Positions 16,569 through 25,707 are shown, counted from the first letter of the stretch. The stretch is DNA of 64,000 bases from JAEYXS01 sp943367715 (GCA_943367715.1 CALRJY020000020.1:51024-115023); one strand, 5' to 3'. Notes: generated from the sequence alone by a model not told the origin. Numbers and translations: made by a program.

Positions 16569-17729
16569 TCAGGCTTTTAGGAGTTCTGTCAAATTCACAG
16601 TGCGCCAGACTTCGCGGGTGATGCCGCTATGAATCTTGGCGGTGACTTGAGGGCCGTCAATGGTGATGACAGTGTGGCCGGGAAGATCGGCGTATTCGAA
16701 TGTCTTCACGAATTCGCGTTCCGTATCATAGACGGCGCGGCGGGCTTGCTCGGTTTCGGGTGCGTGCTTGGGTTCTACGCGGATCTGGTCGCCGGTGTAT
16801 TCTTTTAGGCCGGAGAGAATATCTTTCGGCTTGGTATCAGCAGAGCCGACGACGCTGCTGACGGCGAGTTGGACGAATTTGCCGCCTCCGGGTGTGGTGC
16901 GGGTCAGGGTGTTGAATTTGTGGATGTGGCCGCCGAGGACGAAAGCATTCTGTTTACCAAGAAGTTCGAGCAATTTCTCGCGACGGGGTTTGTCTTTCGC
17001 GCTCGAATAAAGATTCCAGGTGGAGCGGGCGCCATAGGGCACGACGGGCGGATGGATGACGACGAAGCAGTGTTGCGAGTGGCGTTTGGCAAGAGCGGTT
17101 TCCAACCATTCGAGGCTTTGCTTGTCGTAGGCATCGAAGCAAAAGAATTGCGCGTTCTGATGGCTGAAAGAATAGTTGCCGGAATCCAGCTTGGCTGGTC
17201 CTTGAAAAGGTTTTGCCTGTTCCGCGAGATAAGGATGGAAGACATGCTGAAAGGCGGACAGGGCACCATCACCAGTGACATCGTGGTTGCCTTTAGTGAA
17301 AAGCAAGGGAGCACCGAGCTTCGCGTCGCGGACGAAGGCGAGGGCTTCCTGGTTTTGACGTACAGATAATTCCTCGGTGCCGCAAAGGCCTTCCACAAGG
17401 TCGCCGGCTTGCAGAACGAAGGGGACTTTGTTTGCAGGCGTTGCGGTGTTCAGCGTGGTGATGGTCTCGCGCACCGTGTCGAAGAGGCGGGGCATGAGGT
17501 CGGCGGTGATGCGGGAGTAGTTCTTGATCTGGCTAAGGTCGCCACCTTTGTTTTTCTCCAGCCACGCCATGTCGTGATGTTCCAAGCGGTCGAAGTGGAG
17601 ATCGCCGAGGAGGACGAAGGAGAAGCCTTTCGCGGTTTCGGCAAAGCGGGCTGATGAAGTAAGGGACAGACTGGCAGTGCTGGCGGCTGAGAGTTGGAGA
17701 AAACGACGACGGGTGATGGACGTGTTCAT
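16569..17729 (-). CDS. Tat-exported metallophosphoesterase
   Basis: 386 residues. A twin-arginine signal (TRRRFLQLSAAS) opens the protein. The calcineurin-type phosphoesterase motifs follow in order: LLGDLHFD, QAGDLVEG, TKGNHDVTGDG, VIHPPVVPYG and GGHIHKFN, giving a complete two-metal site. The substrate is not evident; the family includes phosphodiesterases and purple-acid-like phosphatases. It overlaps the upstream double-module gene by four bases (ATGA) and ends 18 bases before the second one, so the three are almost certainly cotranscribed and the enzyme acts outside the cytoplasm, as the anchored proteins do. Confidence 0.88.
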   Translation of the reverse strand: MNTSITRRRFLQLSAASTASLSLTSSARFAETAKGFSFVLLGDLHFDRLEHHDMAWLEKNKGGDLSQIKNYSRITADLMPRLFDTVRETITTLNTATPANKVPFVLQAGDLVEGLCGTEELSVRQNQEALAFVRDAKLGAPLLFTKGNHDVTGDGALSAFQHVFHPYLAEQAKPFQGPAKLDSGNYSFSHQNAQFFCFDAYDKQSLEWLETALAKRHSQHCFVVIHPPVVPYGARSTWNLYSSAKDKPRREKLLELLGKQNAFVLGGHIHKFNTLTRTTPGGGKFVQLAVSSVVGSADTKPKDILSGLKEYTGDQIRVEPKHAPETEQARRAVYDTEREFVKTFEYADLPGHTVITIDGPQVTAKIHSGITREVWRTVNLTELLKA

Positions 17730-18355
17730 GGCCTGATGGTGTGACCGGTTATGGTGCAGCAGGGAAAATTGGAAACGTAGCTATAGGAATATTTGCCGCC
17801 CGCAGGACAAAGCGGGATCTTCGCTCCACGCAAATAAATGCTGGCTTGCCAGGTGTCGATACGATCACCACCTGGCTTTCGATTTTCGAGTGCCCATTGC
17901 TCGGCGGCTCCGTGAAGCTGGAGCAGGTTATTGCGGCATTGCATGGTGGCATTGGTGGAAGTGCCGGGAACGCCGCGCCGCCAAAGAAAAAGCTGAAAAG
18001 CTGAGACCAGCTTGTTACCGGGTGAATGATGTTGGGCGACTCCATGCTTGGGACATGTGGAGGCGAGGGCCAAGGAGCCGCGCTGATAGGTGTGGCCATC
18101 CGTGCAGGTAGGGATGATGCCATCTGGAAAGTAAGAGCGGATAGCGTTGTCGGAAGGAATGTTAAAATTTGTGGGTGCGGAGTTCGTAGCCCATTGCGTG
18201 ATGGCTTGGTCCAGAAGATAGAGATTAGCCTGGCAGGCGGTGGGTTGCGGTGGAATCCGGCCCGCGTTCCAGAGCAGGAACAGGAGGCCGAGGAAAAGAA
18301 CGAGGGAGACAGTGAACAGCGTGACCTTACGACGGCGATGGGGTAGTGGTGTCAT
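17726..18355 (-). CDS. Membrane-anchored double-module cysteine protein (paralogue 2)
   Basis: 209 residues built like the protein at 15888-16550: basic N-terminus, one membrane helix (VTLFTVSLVLFLGLLFLLW) and two modules. Module one has ACQANLYLLDQAITQWA, PTCTDGHTY and TCPKHG; module two has CRNNLLQLHGAAEQWALE, LCPAGGKYSYSY and CCTITGHT. It is the first gene of the operon and its stop overlaps the phosphoesterase start (ATGA). The four modules of the two proteins are clearly homologous, pointing to module duplication followed by gene duplication. Function unknown. Confidence 0.75.
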   Translation of the reverse strand: MTPLPHRRRKVTLFTVSLVLFLGLLFLLWNAGRIPPQPTACQANLYLLDQAITQWATNSAPTNFNIPSDNAIRSYFPDGIIPTCTDGHTYQRGSLALASTCPKHGVAQHHSPGNKLVSAFQLFLWRRGVPGTSTNATMQCRNNLLQLHGAAEQWALENRKPGGDRIDTWQASIYLRGAKIPLCPAGGKYSYSYVSNFPCCTITGHTIRP

Positions 18356-18501
18356 GTTCGCTGGCTTGGGGTAAGAATAAACCTCGCCGGGAAATGGGGA
18401 AGGATTAAAGCGAGCGGGACGTGTAAACAGAACTGTTCCATTCAGCCAGGAATCGTGATAGAAGGAACAACAGTCATGACGAATTTCAAACCCATCAGGT
18501 T

Positions 18502-19029
18502 ATGAATGAGGATACTGAGGTAAAGTATTGGAAAGAAGAAAAGGCACGCATGGGGGAATTGATTGCCGAAATGGAAACTCAGCTTGAGCGGGAGGAGTTG
18601 GAACGGGTGGAATCCCGGCCGGTTGACCGGTATCAGCATTCGGCTTCCGTGGCATTTTGGTGTTGGGTTTCCAGTGGGTTGGTGACGCGAGGAAATTTAG
18701 GGCAAGGATTTCTGGTCAAACAATGGCAGCGGATGAGTCGCGCCCAAGGTGATGACTTGCGCCGGGACATGGCGGCGTATGCGAGGCAGTCGGATTCCGT
18801 GCGGGTGCGGGTGTTTGTGTTGGAGATGCTCAAGGTGTTGCCGGGAAGCAAACAGACAACGGTGGAGGTTTTACTGCCCTTGCATGTGCCGGGCTTGGAA
18901 GTGCCGGATGGGGTGGAGCATGGGTTCCGATATCGGATCGTGCTGGCGAGTTTGTTTCATGGTGGTGGGGCGATTCAGTGGATTGACCTGGCGGGGAGGT
19001 TTGCGCAGGAGGTGAAGGAGGGGTTGTGA
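18502..19029 (+). CDS. Hypothetical protein
   Basis: 175 residues, ATG start. The N-terminus is a charged, probably coiled helix (EVKYWKEEKARMGELIAEME), followed by a segment with SASVAFWCWVSSGLV, then a predicted soluble domain with RVRVFVLEMLKVLPGSKQ and a C-terminal RIVLASLFHGGGAIQWIDL. No known family was recognised and no signal peptide is present. It is isolated: divergent from the cysteine-protein operon and separated from purS by about 675 bases. Real-gene status is likely but not certain. Confidence 0.55.
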   Translation: MNEDTEVKYWKEEKARMGELIAEMETQLEREELERVESRPVDRYQHSASVAFWCWVSSGLVTRGNLGQGFLVKQWQRMSRAQGDDLRRDMAAYARQSDSVRVRVFVLEMLKVLPGSKQTTVEVLLPLHVPGLEVPDGVEHGFRYRIVLASLFHGGGAIQWIDLAGRFAQEVKEGL

Positions 19030-19162
19030 GGTGAGGGGATGAGCTGCTGGGGGATTTCGAGTTTTGGATTTCAAAGGTGGTCAAATGAGGGTTGAGGCGG
19101 TTGTCGCGGACTGACGGACCCGGCATGGGGTCGGACGTCGATGCAATGGGGAATGGTAGAAA

Positions 19163-19192
19163 ACCTCGGCACTTGTGTACATGTGCCGAGGT
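19163..19192. promoter_or_regulatory. Intergenic hairpin
   Basis: ACCTCGGCAC (19163-19172) and GTGCCGAGGT (19183-19192) pair exactly over 10 bp around a 10-base loop. There is no T-run on either side, so it is not a standard intrinsic terminator. It may be an operator or part of an RNA. Confidence 0.4.
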
Positions 19193-19403
19193 AGAGAATG
19201 AAGGGAGAAAGGGGAAAGTTTTGAATTGCAGATGGGTGCTGCGGGATTGCTTGGGATTGGTCGGTCGGGAGTGGTTTATGAAGAGGATTTTCTGGGGGAT
19301 AGGGCAGTGCGGTTGGTGTTTGATGTTGATTTCCAAGGAGTTCCAATCAGTAAAAATAATTGATAAAAGTAATTTGACGAATAGTGGTTTTTGGAGGATA
19401 CTA

Positions 19404-19493
19404 ATGGCAGGTCAAAAGATTGGCCTGAACGAGGACCAAGGCACCTCGAAAGTCCCTGAAAAGGCGAAGCAACCAGTTGTTGTGTCGCCGTGA
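19404..19493 (+). CDS. Possible 29-residue peptide
   Basis: A short frame MAGQKIGLNEDQG... ending QPVVVSP, preceded by a near-perfect Shine-Dalgarno (GGAGG six to ten bases upstream). The same bases also fit a promoter: TTGACG (19374-19379), 17 bases, GATACT (19397-19402). Only one reading can be right. The peptide is hydrophilic, with no membrane segment or motif. Confidence 0.25.
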   Translation: MAGQKIGLNEDQGTSKVPEKAKQPVVVSP

Positions 19494-19549
19494 ACGGAGG
19501 GGAATTCGAGGGAGGAAAAGGAGGAATTATGGGAAAAGAAAGATGGAGA

Positions 19550-19585
19550 AACATCGAACATCCAACGCTCAACATCGAACATCGA
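19550..19585. repeat. Dispersed repeat, CATCGAAC type, copy 1
   Basis: Contains AACATCGAACATCCAACGC followed by a second ACATCGAACATCGA. A similar string occurs at 33305-33343 after rho (AACATCGAACTTCCAACGC). Both are intergenic. Such strings are common in Verrucomicrobia and neighbours, again from general knowledge. Confidence 0.6.
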
Positions 19586-19704
19586 TTGAAGACAAACCAA
19601 GGGCGAGGACGAGCACGAAAAAAGTGGTAAAAAAAGTTCTCGCGTGAAAGAGGGGGTTTACGCAACATGCGCCCTTCGATTCCGCGGTTGCGGCCGTGCT
19701 GACA

Positions 19705-19944
19705 ATGAAAGCTAAGATCATCATCACTCCGAAGAAGGCAGTTCTCGACCCCCAAGGTCAGACCGTTGAGCGCGCGTTGGCCCATATGGGTTACACGGGC
19801 GTGGGCCATGTGCATGTGGGCAAGTATCTCGAGATCGAGGTAACGGGCGACAAGGAGACGATCCGTCGCCAACTCGATGAGGCTTGCCACAAGTTCCTGA
19901 GCAATCCGGTCATCGAGGACTACAAGCTGGAGATCGTGGATTAA
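19705..19944 (+). CDS. purS: Phosphoribosylformylglycinamidine synthase subunit PurS
   Basis: 79 residues from the ATG at 19705 (a GTG nine bases upstream is less likely because the family starts directly with the beta strand KAKIIITPK). Typical PurS features: VLDPQGQTVERALAHMGY near the N-terminus and the small alpha/beta fold ending DYKLEIVD. PurS links PurQ to small-type PurL so that ammonia can pass between them. purQ follows after 30 bases. Together the three make FGAM from FGAR, glutamine and ATP. Confidence 0.95.
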   Translation: MKAKIIITPKKAVLDPQGQTVERALAHMGYTGVGHVHVGKYLEIEVTGDKETIRRQLDEACHKFLSNPVIEDYKLEIVD

Positions 19945-19974
19945 CCAAGAGTTACTCAGCCGAAAAGACTGACC

Positions 19975-20688
19975 ATGAATTTTGCGGTGCTACAATTTCC
20001 GGGATCGAATTGTGACCAAGACTGTGTGCACGTCCTGAAGAACGTGCTGGGCCATTCGGCCAAGCTCGTCTGGCACAAGGACACCACGCTCGGCGATGTG
20101 GATGCGGTGATGGTGCCGGGCGGGTTCAGCTACGGCGACTATCTGCGCACGGGTGCCATCGCGAGGTTTAGCCCGGTGATGCAAGCGGTGCAGCAATTCG
20201 CCGCGAATGGCGGTCACGTGCTGGGTATCTGCAATGGTTTCCAGATTCTTTGCGAAGCTGGTCTGCTGCCAGGTGCGCTGGTGCGGAACCGTTCGCTGCA
20301 GTTTCGTTGCGAGCCGGTCTATCTGAAGACGGTGACGAAGAATTCGGCGTTCACGAACAAGATCGCGGACGGCAAGATCATGCGGGTGCCGATCGCGCAT
20401 GGTGAGGGCTGCTACTTCGCCGATGAGGAAACGCTGGCGAAGATGAACGCGAACGGGCAGGTGCTCTGGCAGTATTGCGATGCGAGCGGGAATCTGACCG
20501 ATGATTCGAATCCGAATGGTTCACTGCAAAACATCGCGGGTGTCTGCAATGAGGCCAAGAATGTGGCGGGGTTGATGCCTCATCCGGAACGCGCGAGCGA
20601 GCTGATCCTCGGTGGCGATGATGGCAAGGCGATCTTCGAGAGCCTGATCCATGCGTTGCAGAACAAGGGTGCTGCGAAGGCAGCGTAA
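19975..20688 (+). CDS. purQ: Phosphoribosylformylglycinamidine synthase subunit PurQ
   Basis: 237 residues, the class I glutamine amidotransferase subunit. It begins MNFAVLQFPGSNCD, has VPGGFSYGDYLRTGAIA, the nucleophile Cys86 in GICNGFQIL, the APIAHGEG-type block (VPIAHGEGCYFADE) and the catalytic His/Glu in LMPHPERAS. It releases ammonia from glutamine for PurL. It follows purS by 30 bases and precedes purL by 30 bases in one operon. Confidence 0.96.
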   Translation: MNFAVLQFPGSNCDQDCVHVLKNVLGHSAKLVWHKDTTLGDVDAVMVPGGFSYGDYLRTGAIARFSPVMQAVQQFAANGGHVLGICNGFQILCEAGLLPGALVRNRSLQFRCEPVYLKTVTKNSAFTNKIADGKIMRVPIAHGEGCYFADEETLAKMNANGQVLWQYCDASGNLTDDSNPNGSLQNIAGVCNEAKNVAGLMPHPERASELILGGDDGKAIFESLIHALQNKGAAKAA

Positions 20689-20718
20689 GAATTTAATTTT
20701 AAGATTTTGGTTCCTGAA

Positions 20719-23034
20719 ATGAGCGAGCCCGCCATCACTCCAGAGTTAGTCAAGAAGCACAACCTGACGCCGGACGAATACGCCCGCGCCGTCGACATCC
20801 TCGGGCGCGAGCCGAGCTATACCGAGCTGGGCATCTTCTCGGTGATGTGGAGCGAACACTGCTCCTACAAGAACACGCGCCCGGTGCTGAAGGGTTTCCC
20901 GACGAAGTCGCCGAAGATACTCGTGGGTGCTGGTGAGGAGAACGCGGGCGTCATTGACATCGGTGACGGCATGGCGATCGCGTTCAAGATTGAATCACAC
21001 AACCATCCGAGTGCCGTGGAACCGTTCCAAGGTGCCGCGACGGGTGTGGGCGGTATCATCCGCGATATTTTCACGATGGGTGCGCGGCCGATCTGCGGCT
21101 TGAACTCCCTGCGCTTCGGCAATCTGGAATCGCCGGAAGTGCGGCGCCTGTTCAGCGGCGTGGTCGAGGGCATCGCGCATTACGGCAACTGCTTCGGCAT
21201 CCCGACCATCGGTGGTGAAGTTTATTTCGATGATTGCTATGCGGGCAATCCGCTGGTGAACGCATTCTGCTTGGGCGTGTTGCGTCACGAGCAGATCGCG
21301 CGTGGTGCGGCGAAGGGTATCGGAAACCCCGTGTTCTATGTGGGACCGGCGACGGGTCGTGACGGCTTGGCCGGTGCGGCGTTTGCCTCGCAAGATTTGA
21401 CGGATGAATCTGCACAGCAACAGCGTGGTGCGGTGCAGGTGGGCGATCCTTTCATGGAGAAGCTCGTGATGGAAGCCGTGCTGGAATTGCTGGCGACGGA
21501 CGCGGTGACGGGCATCCAGGACATGGGCGCGGCGGGTTTGACCTGCTCGACGTGTGAGACGGCCGCTCGTGCGGGCACGGGCATCGAGATCGAACTCGAC
21601 AAGGTGCCGCAACGCGCGCCGAACATGAGCTCCTACGAGATCATGCTTTCGGAATCGCAGGAGCGCATGTTGGTCATCGTGAAAAAAGGTCGCGAGTCCG
21701 AAGTGCAACGCATTTTCGACAAGTGGGATTTGCCTTGGTCCGAAGTCGGTTACGTAACGGACACGGGCCGCATGGTGGTGCGTCATGGTGGTAAGATCGT
21801 GGCGGATATTCCGGCCTCGAAGTTGACGGATGATGCGCCGTTGTATCATCGTGAAGCGAAGGAACCGGCTTATCTGCAAGCGGTGCGCGCCTTCACGATT
21901 GATCAGGTGCCGACGGTTTCTAATCCGACGGAGAACCTGAAGTCGTTGCTATCCTGGCCATCCATCGCCTCGAAGAACTGGGTGTATCGTCAATACGATC
22001 ACATGGTGCGCGATGGCTCGGTGGTTTGCCCGGGCTCGGACGCGGCGGTCATCCGTATCAAGGGTGATTCACTCCCGCTTTTGCCCGCGAGCTCCACGAA
22101 GCATAACGAGAAGGTGCCGGAGAAATTCATCGCGATGACGGTGGATTGCAACGCCACTTACGTTTACCTCGATCCGTATGAGGGCGGTAAGATCGCCACG
22201 GCGGAAGCAGCGCGTAACCTCGCTTGCTCGGGAGCGATCCCGCTGGGGTCCACGGACAATCTGAATTTTGGCAACCCGCACAATCCAGAACTGTTCTATC
22301 AGTTGAAGGAATCGGTGCGCGGTATCGCGGAAGGTTGCACGGTCTTTATCGCACCGGTGACAGGCGGTAACGTCAGTCTCTACAACCAGAATCCGCAGGG
22401 TTCGATCGACCCGACGCCGACGGTGGCGATGGTGGGCTTGATCGAGAAGGCAGAATACATCACCACGCAGTGGTTCAAAGACGAGGGCGACGCCATCATC
22501 CTCTTGGGCGACTTGGTGGACGGTACCGATCCGCTGCAAGGCTTGGGCGGTTCGGCTTATTTGAAGGTGGTGCATGGTCAGAAGACTGGCACGCCGCCAC
22601 GTTGTGATTTGGAAAAGGAGAAGGTGCTGCACGATACTACGCGCGCGCTGATCTACACGGGCGACGTGAAGAGCGCGCATGATTGCAGCGAAGGCGGTTT
22701 GGCCGTGGCGATCGCGGAATCCTGCATCTCCGGCTACGAAGCGCGCAATACACCACGTTTCCGTGGGGCGACGATTGATCTGAGCGCCTTTGACAAACCG
22801 CGGCTGGATGCGATTCTCTTCGGCGAAGCGCAAGGACGCATTGTTTTGTCGGTGGCGAAGATTAATGCTGTGAAAGTGGTTGAACGTGCTAAGTTGTTGG
22901 GCGTTCCGGCAACAATCATCGGTAGCGTGGGCGGCACGGACCTGGCCATCAAGGCGGGCGGGCAGGAACTGAAGTGGACGCTGGCGGACCTGCACGATGG
23001 CTGGTGGAACAGTATCGCGCGGGCGATGAAATAG
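20719..23034 (+). CDS. purL: Phosphoribosylformylglycinamidine synthase subunit PurL (small type)
   Basis: About 771 residues from the ATG at 20719 (an upstream TTG in frame is less likely). Small-type PurL as in Bacillus. Markers: MWSEHCSYKNT with the catalytic-type His, FKIESHNHPSAVEP, GAATGVGGIIRD, GARPICGLNSLRFG, IQDMGAAGLTCST and DCSEGGLAVAIAES. It carries out the ATP-dependent amidation of FGAR. With purS and purQ it forms the three-subunit enzyme. A terminator-like hairpin follows. Confidence 0.97.
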   Translation: MSEPAITPELVKKHNLTPDEYARAVDILGREPSYTELGIFSVMWSEHCSYKNTRPVLKGFPTKSPKILVGAGEENAGVIDIGDGMAIAFKIESHNHPSAVEPFQGAATGVGGIIRDIFTMGARPICGLNSLRFGNLESPEVRRLFSGVVEGIAHYGNCFGIPTIGGEVYFDDCYAGNPLVNAFCLGVLRHEQIARGAAKGIGNPVFYVGPATGRDGLAGAAFASQDLTDESAQQQRGAVQVGDPFMEKLVMEAVLELLATDAVTGIQDMGAAGLTCSTCETAARAGTGIEIELDKVPQRAPNMSSYEIMLSESQERMLVIVKKGRESEVQRIFDKWDLPWSEVGYVTDTGRMVVRHGGKIVADIPASKLTDDAPLYHREAKEPAYLQAVRAFTIDQVPTVSNPTENLKSLLSWPSIASKNWVYRQYDHMVRDGSVVCPGSDAAVIRIKGDSLPLLPASSTKHNEKVPEKFIAMTVDCNATYVYLDPYEGGKIATAEAARNLACSGAIPLGSTDNLNFGNPHNPELFYQLKESVRGIAEGCTVFIAPVTGGNVSLYNQNPQGSIDPTPTVAMVGLIEKAEYITTQWFKDEGDAIILLGDLVDGTDPLQGLGGSAYLKVVHGQKTGTPPRCDLEKEKVLHDTTRALIYTGDVKSAHDCSEGGLAVAIAESCISGYEARNTPRFRGATIDLSAFDKPRLDAILFGEAQGRIVLSVAKINAVKVVERAKLLGVPATIIGSVGGTDLAIKAGGQELKWTLADLHDGWWNSIARAMK

Positions 23035-23050
23035 CGGTGTGACTTTAAAA

Positions 23051-23086
23051 CGGTGGAAGCACCTAAGTGTTTCCACCGAAATATTT
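23051..23086 (+). terminator. Terminator-like hairpin after purL
   Basis: CGGTGGAAGCAC (23051-23062) pairs with GTGTTTCCACCG (23067-23078) over 12 bp with one G-T pair and a four-base loop, followed by AAATATTTT. The T-run is modest, so termination may be partial and allow read-through into purF. Confidence 0.65.
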
Positions 23087-23138
23087 TCTCCGCCTTGACT
23101 CAGGCGCAATGTCCTGAGATTCAAGGCGAAGCAACTTG

Positions 23139-24614
23139 ATGCAGCACTACCCGAAACATTATTGCGGCGTATTCGGCATTTACGGGCACCCCAATGCAGC
23201 CGATTTGACGTACTACGGCCTCTACGCCCTCCAGCACCGCGGTCAGGAGAGCGCGGGCATTGTGACTTGTGATGGCGAGCAGTTTCGCGAACACAAGGGC
23301 ATGGGCCTCGTGCCGCAGATCTTCCAGAATGACGTGCTGAAGACGCTCTCCGGCTCCATGGCCGTGGGCCACACACGTTATTCCACCACAGGTTCTTCCC
23401 ACCTGCGTAACGCCCAGCCACTCACGATTGATTGCTGGCGCGGACGTATCGCGATCGCGCATAACGGCAATCTGACGAATGCCAGCGTGCTGCGTGACGA
23501 ACTGGAAGCCAAAGGCCAGATTTTCCAGACGACGGTCGATAGCGAGATCATCCTCCACCTTATGGCCCAGCCGACTTTGGGCGGCGTGGATAACAATCTC
23601 GTGCAGACGTTGCGCCGCATCGAGGGTTCTTACTCGCTGGTCATCATGACCGAGCAGGAGATCATCGGCGTGCGTGATCCACATGGTTTCCGTCCGTTGT
23701 CCATCGGCCGGGTAGGGGATGCCTATGTGCTCGCCAGCGAGACGTGCGCGTTTGATCTGATCCAGGCGAAGTTTGTCCGTGATGTGGAACCCGGCGAGAT
23801 CGTCATCATCAACAAGAACGGCTTGAAGAGCATCCAGGCGTTCCCGGACCACAAGCGTCGGGCCTTCTGCGTGTTCGAGTACGTCTATTTCGCCCGTCCG
23901 GACAGCAATATCAACGGCCGCAATGTCTATCGCACACGCGTGGAGATGGGACGCCAGCTCGCGCGTGAGTTTCCGATTGAAGCAGACTTGGTCATTCCGG
24001 TGCCAGACAGTGGCAATTGTGCTGCGCTGGGTTATTCGCTGGAATCCGGCATCCCATACGAGATGGCGTTTGTGCGTAATCACTATGTTGGCCGCAGTTT
24101 CTTGCAGCCCACGCAGTTGATCCGCGACTTCAACGTTCGTGTTAAGCTGAACCTTGTCGGTGATCTGGTGAAAGGTAAGCGCGTCATCATTGTAGATGAT
24201 TCAATCGTTCGCGGCACCACCTGCCGCACCCGCGTCAACAGCCTGAAAGAAGCGGGTGCCACCGAAGTGCACGTGCTCGTCTCCTGTCCGCCACACAAAA
24301 ATCCGTGCGTGTATGGCATCGATTTCCCGGATCGTAACAAGTTGATGGCAGCGAATTACACTATTCCGGAGATCCGTGATTATCTGAATGCGGATTCACT
24401 GGGGTATCTCTCGCAGGACGGCATGGTCGCTGCCACGGGATTGCCGAAGAACAGTTTTTGCATGGCCTGCTATGATGGTGACTATCCCGTGCCGTATGAT
24501 GCGAACGTGGACAAGCACATCATCGAGCATCGCCGCCAGCGTGCGGAGAGCCTGGGCGATTCGCTCTTCAAGGATGATAAGCAGCCCAAACTGTTCAACG
24601 ACCGGGACGTCTAA
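23139..24614 (+). CDS. purF: Amidophosphoribosyltransferase
   Basis: About 491 residues from the ATG at 23139. First committed step of purine synthesis: PRPP plus glutamine gives phosphoribosylamine. The N-terminus MQHYPKHYCGVFG shows a short propeptide before the catalytic Cys9, which must be removed. The PRPP motif is VIIVDDSIVRGTT. Cysteines in FCVFEYVYFARPDS, CPPHKNPC and FCMAC match the positions that hold the [4Fe-4S] cluster of Bacillus-type PurF, so this is the oxygen-sensitive clustered form. purM follows after 13 bases. Confidence 0.96.
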   Translation: MQHYPKHYCGVFGIYGHPNAADLTYYGLYALQHRGQESAGIVTCDGEQFREHKGMGLVPQIFQNDVLKTLSGSMAVGHTRYSTTGSSHLRNAQPLTIDCWRGRIAIAHNGNLTNASVLRDELEAKGQIFQTTVDSEIILHLMAQPTLGGVDNNLVQTLRRIEGSYSLVIMTEQEIIGVRDPHGFRPLSIGRVGDAYVLASETCAFDLIQAKFVRDVEPGEIVIINKNGLKSIQAFPDHKRRAFCVFEYVYFARPDSNINGRNVYRTRVEMGRQLAREFPIEADLVIPVPDSGNCAALGYSLESGIPYEMAFVRNHYVGRSFLQPTQLIRDFNVRVKLNLVGDLVKGKRVIIVDDSIVRGTTCRTRVNSLKEAGATEVHVLVSCPPHKNPCVYGIDFPDRNKLMAANYTIPEIRDYLNADSLGYLSQDGMVAATGLPKNSFCMACYDGDYPVPYDANVDKHIIEHRRQRAESLGDSLFKDDKQPKLFNDRDV

Positions 24615-24627
24615 TATTTTGATCTGA

Positions 24628-25683
24628 ATGAAGAAGAAAGCATACGCCGCCGCAGGTGTAGATATCGATCTGGGCAATCGCGTCAAAGCGACCTTGCCGC
24701 AATTGCTCGCGTCCACGCATCGTAAAGAAGTGTTGGGCAAGGTGGGTGGTTTCGGCGGGCTCTTCGCGCTCGACGTGAAGAAATACAAGCAGCCCATCAT
24801 GGTTTCCTCCGTGGACGGCGTGGGCACGAAGCTCAAGCTGGCCTTCGCGATGGATAAGCATGACACCATCGGTGAAGACCTGGTGAACCACTGCGTGGAT
24901 GATATCGCGGTGCTCGGCGCGGAACCGCTGTTCTTCCTAGATTATCTCGGCACTGGCAAATTGGAGCCGCATGTTTTCACGGATGTCATCAAGGGTTTTG
25001 CCCGCGCCTGCGCTTACAATAACTGCGCGTTGATCGGTGGCGAGACGGCGCAGATGCCGGGATTCTATCAGCCGGGTGAGTACGATGTCAGCGGCACGAT
25101 TGTGGGTGTTGTAGAGAAGTCCCGCATGCTGGATGGCCAGAAGAGCGTCAAGAAAGGCGATGTGGTCATCGGCATGGAATCGAGCGGCCTGCATACGAAT
25201 GGTTATTCGCTCGCCCGTAAGATTTTCTTCGAGACGCTGGGCCTGAAGCCGAAGAGCAAGGTGGCGGAATTGGGCAACACCATTGGTGATGAGATGCTTA
25301 AGGTGCACGTCAGCTACAACGTAGCCGTGCAGGCGCTGCTGAAGAAATTCAACAAGCCAGGCCAGCCGGATGCTGTGAAGGCGTTCGCGCACATCACGGG
25401 CGGTGGGTTCATCGATAACATCCCGCGCGTGCTGCCGAAGAATTGCGATGTCATCATCCGCAAGGGAACATGGGATATGTTGCCGATCTTCAAGATGATC
25501 AAAGAAAAGGGCGGCGTGGATGAGACCGAGCTGTATCAGGTCTTCAACATGGGCATCGGTATGGTGGCCATCGTGTCGGCTGATAAAGCGGATGCGGTGC
25601 TGAAGACGATCAAGACCTCGAATCATAAGGCGTGGATCATTGGCGAAGTGGCGAAAGGAACGGGTATCTCGCAGGTGATCTGA
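24628..25683 (+). CDS. purM: Phosphoribosylformylglycinamidine cyclo-ligase (AIR synthetase)
   Basis: 351 residues of the PurM family: YAAAGVDIDLGNR near the start, SSVDGVGTKLKLAF, HCVDDIAVLGAEPLFFLDYL, ALIGGETAQMPGFY and HITGGGFIDNIPRVLP. It closes FGAM to AIR using ATP and is a paralogue of PurL. It lies 13 bases after purF, and a strong terminator follows. Confidence 0.97.
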   Translation: MKKKAYAAAGVDIDLGNRVKATLPQLLASTHRKEVLGKVGGFGGLFALDVKKYKQPIMVSSVDGVGTKLKLAFAMDKHDTIGEDLVNHCVDDIAVLGAEPLFFLDYLGTGKLEPHVFTDVIKGFARACAYNNCALIGGETAQMPGFYQPGEYDVSGTIVGVVEKSRMLDGQKSVKKGDVVIGMESSGLHTNGYSLARKIFFETLGLKPKSKVAELGNTIGDEMLKVHVSYNVAVQALLKKFNKPGQPDAVKAFAHITGGGFIDNIPRVLPKNCDVIIRKGTWDMLPIFKMIKEKGGVDETELYQVFNMGIGMVAIVSADKADAVLKTIKTSNHKAWIIGEVAKGTGISQVI

Positions 25684-25707
25684 TAGCTTTAGTACAGTTT
25701 TTCAGAC

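Larger units (their letters stand above)
19030..19704. other. 675-base region without a convincing long gene
   Basis: Holds a hairpin (19163-19192), an AT-rich stretch, two very short frames with good ribosome-binding sites (19404-19493 and 19529-19630) and a dispersed CATCGAAC-type repeat (19550-19585). The short frame at 19529-19630 is mostly the repeat itself translated (NIEHPTLNIEH) and is not counted as a gene. A 133-codon frame across 19092-19493 has no protein-like features. Confidence 0.6.

Noticed and set aside
19092..19493. A 133-codon frame upstream of purS
   Set aside because: No ribosome-binding site at its start, crosses a hairpin, no protein-like pattern; only the last 29 codons were kept as a weak candidate.
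22069..23421. A 450-codon minus-strand frame across purL and purF
   Set aside because: Antisense shadow of two certain genes, no recognisable domain.
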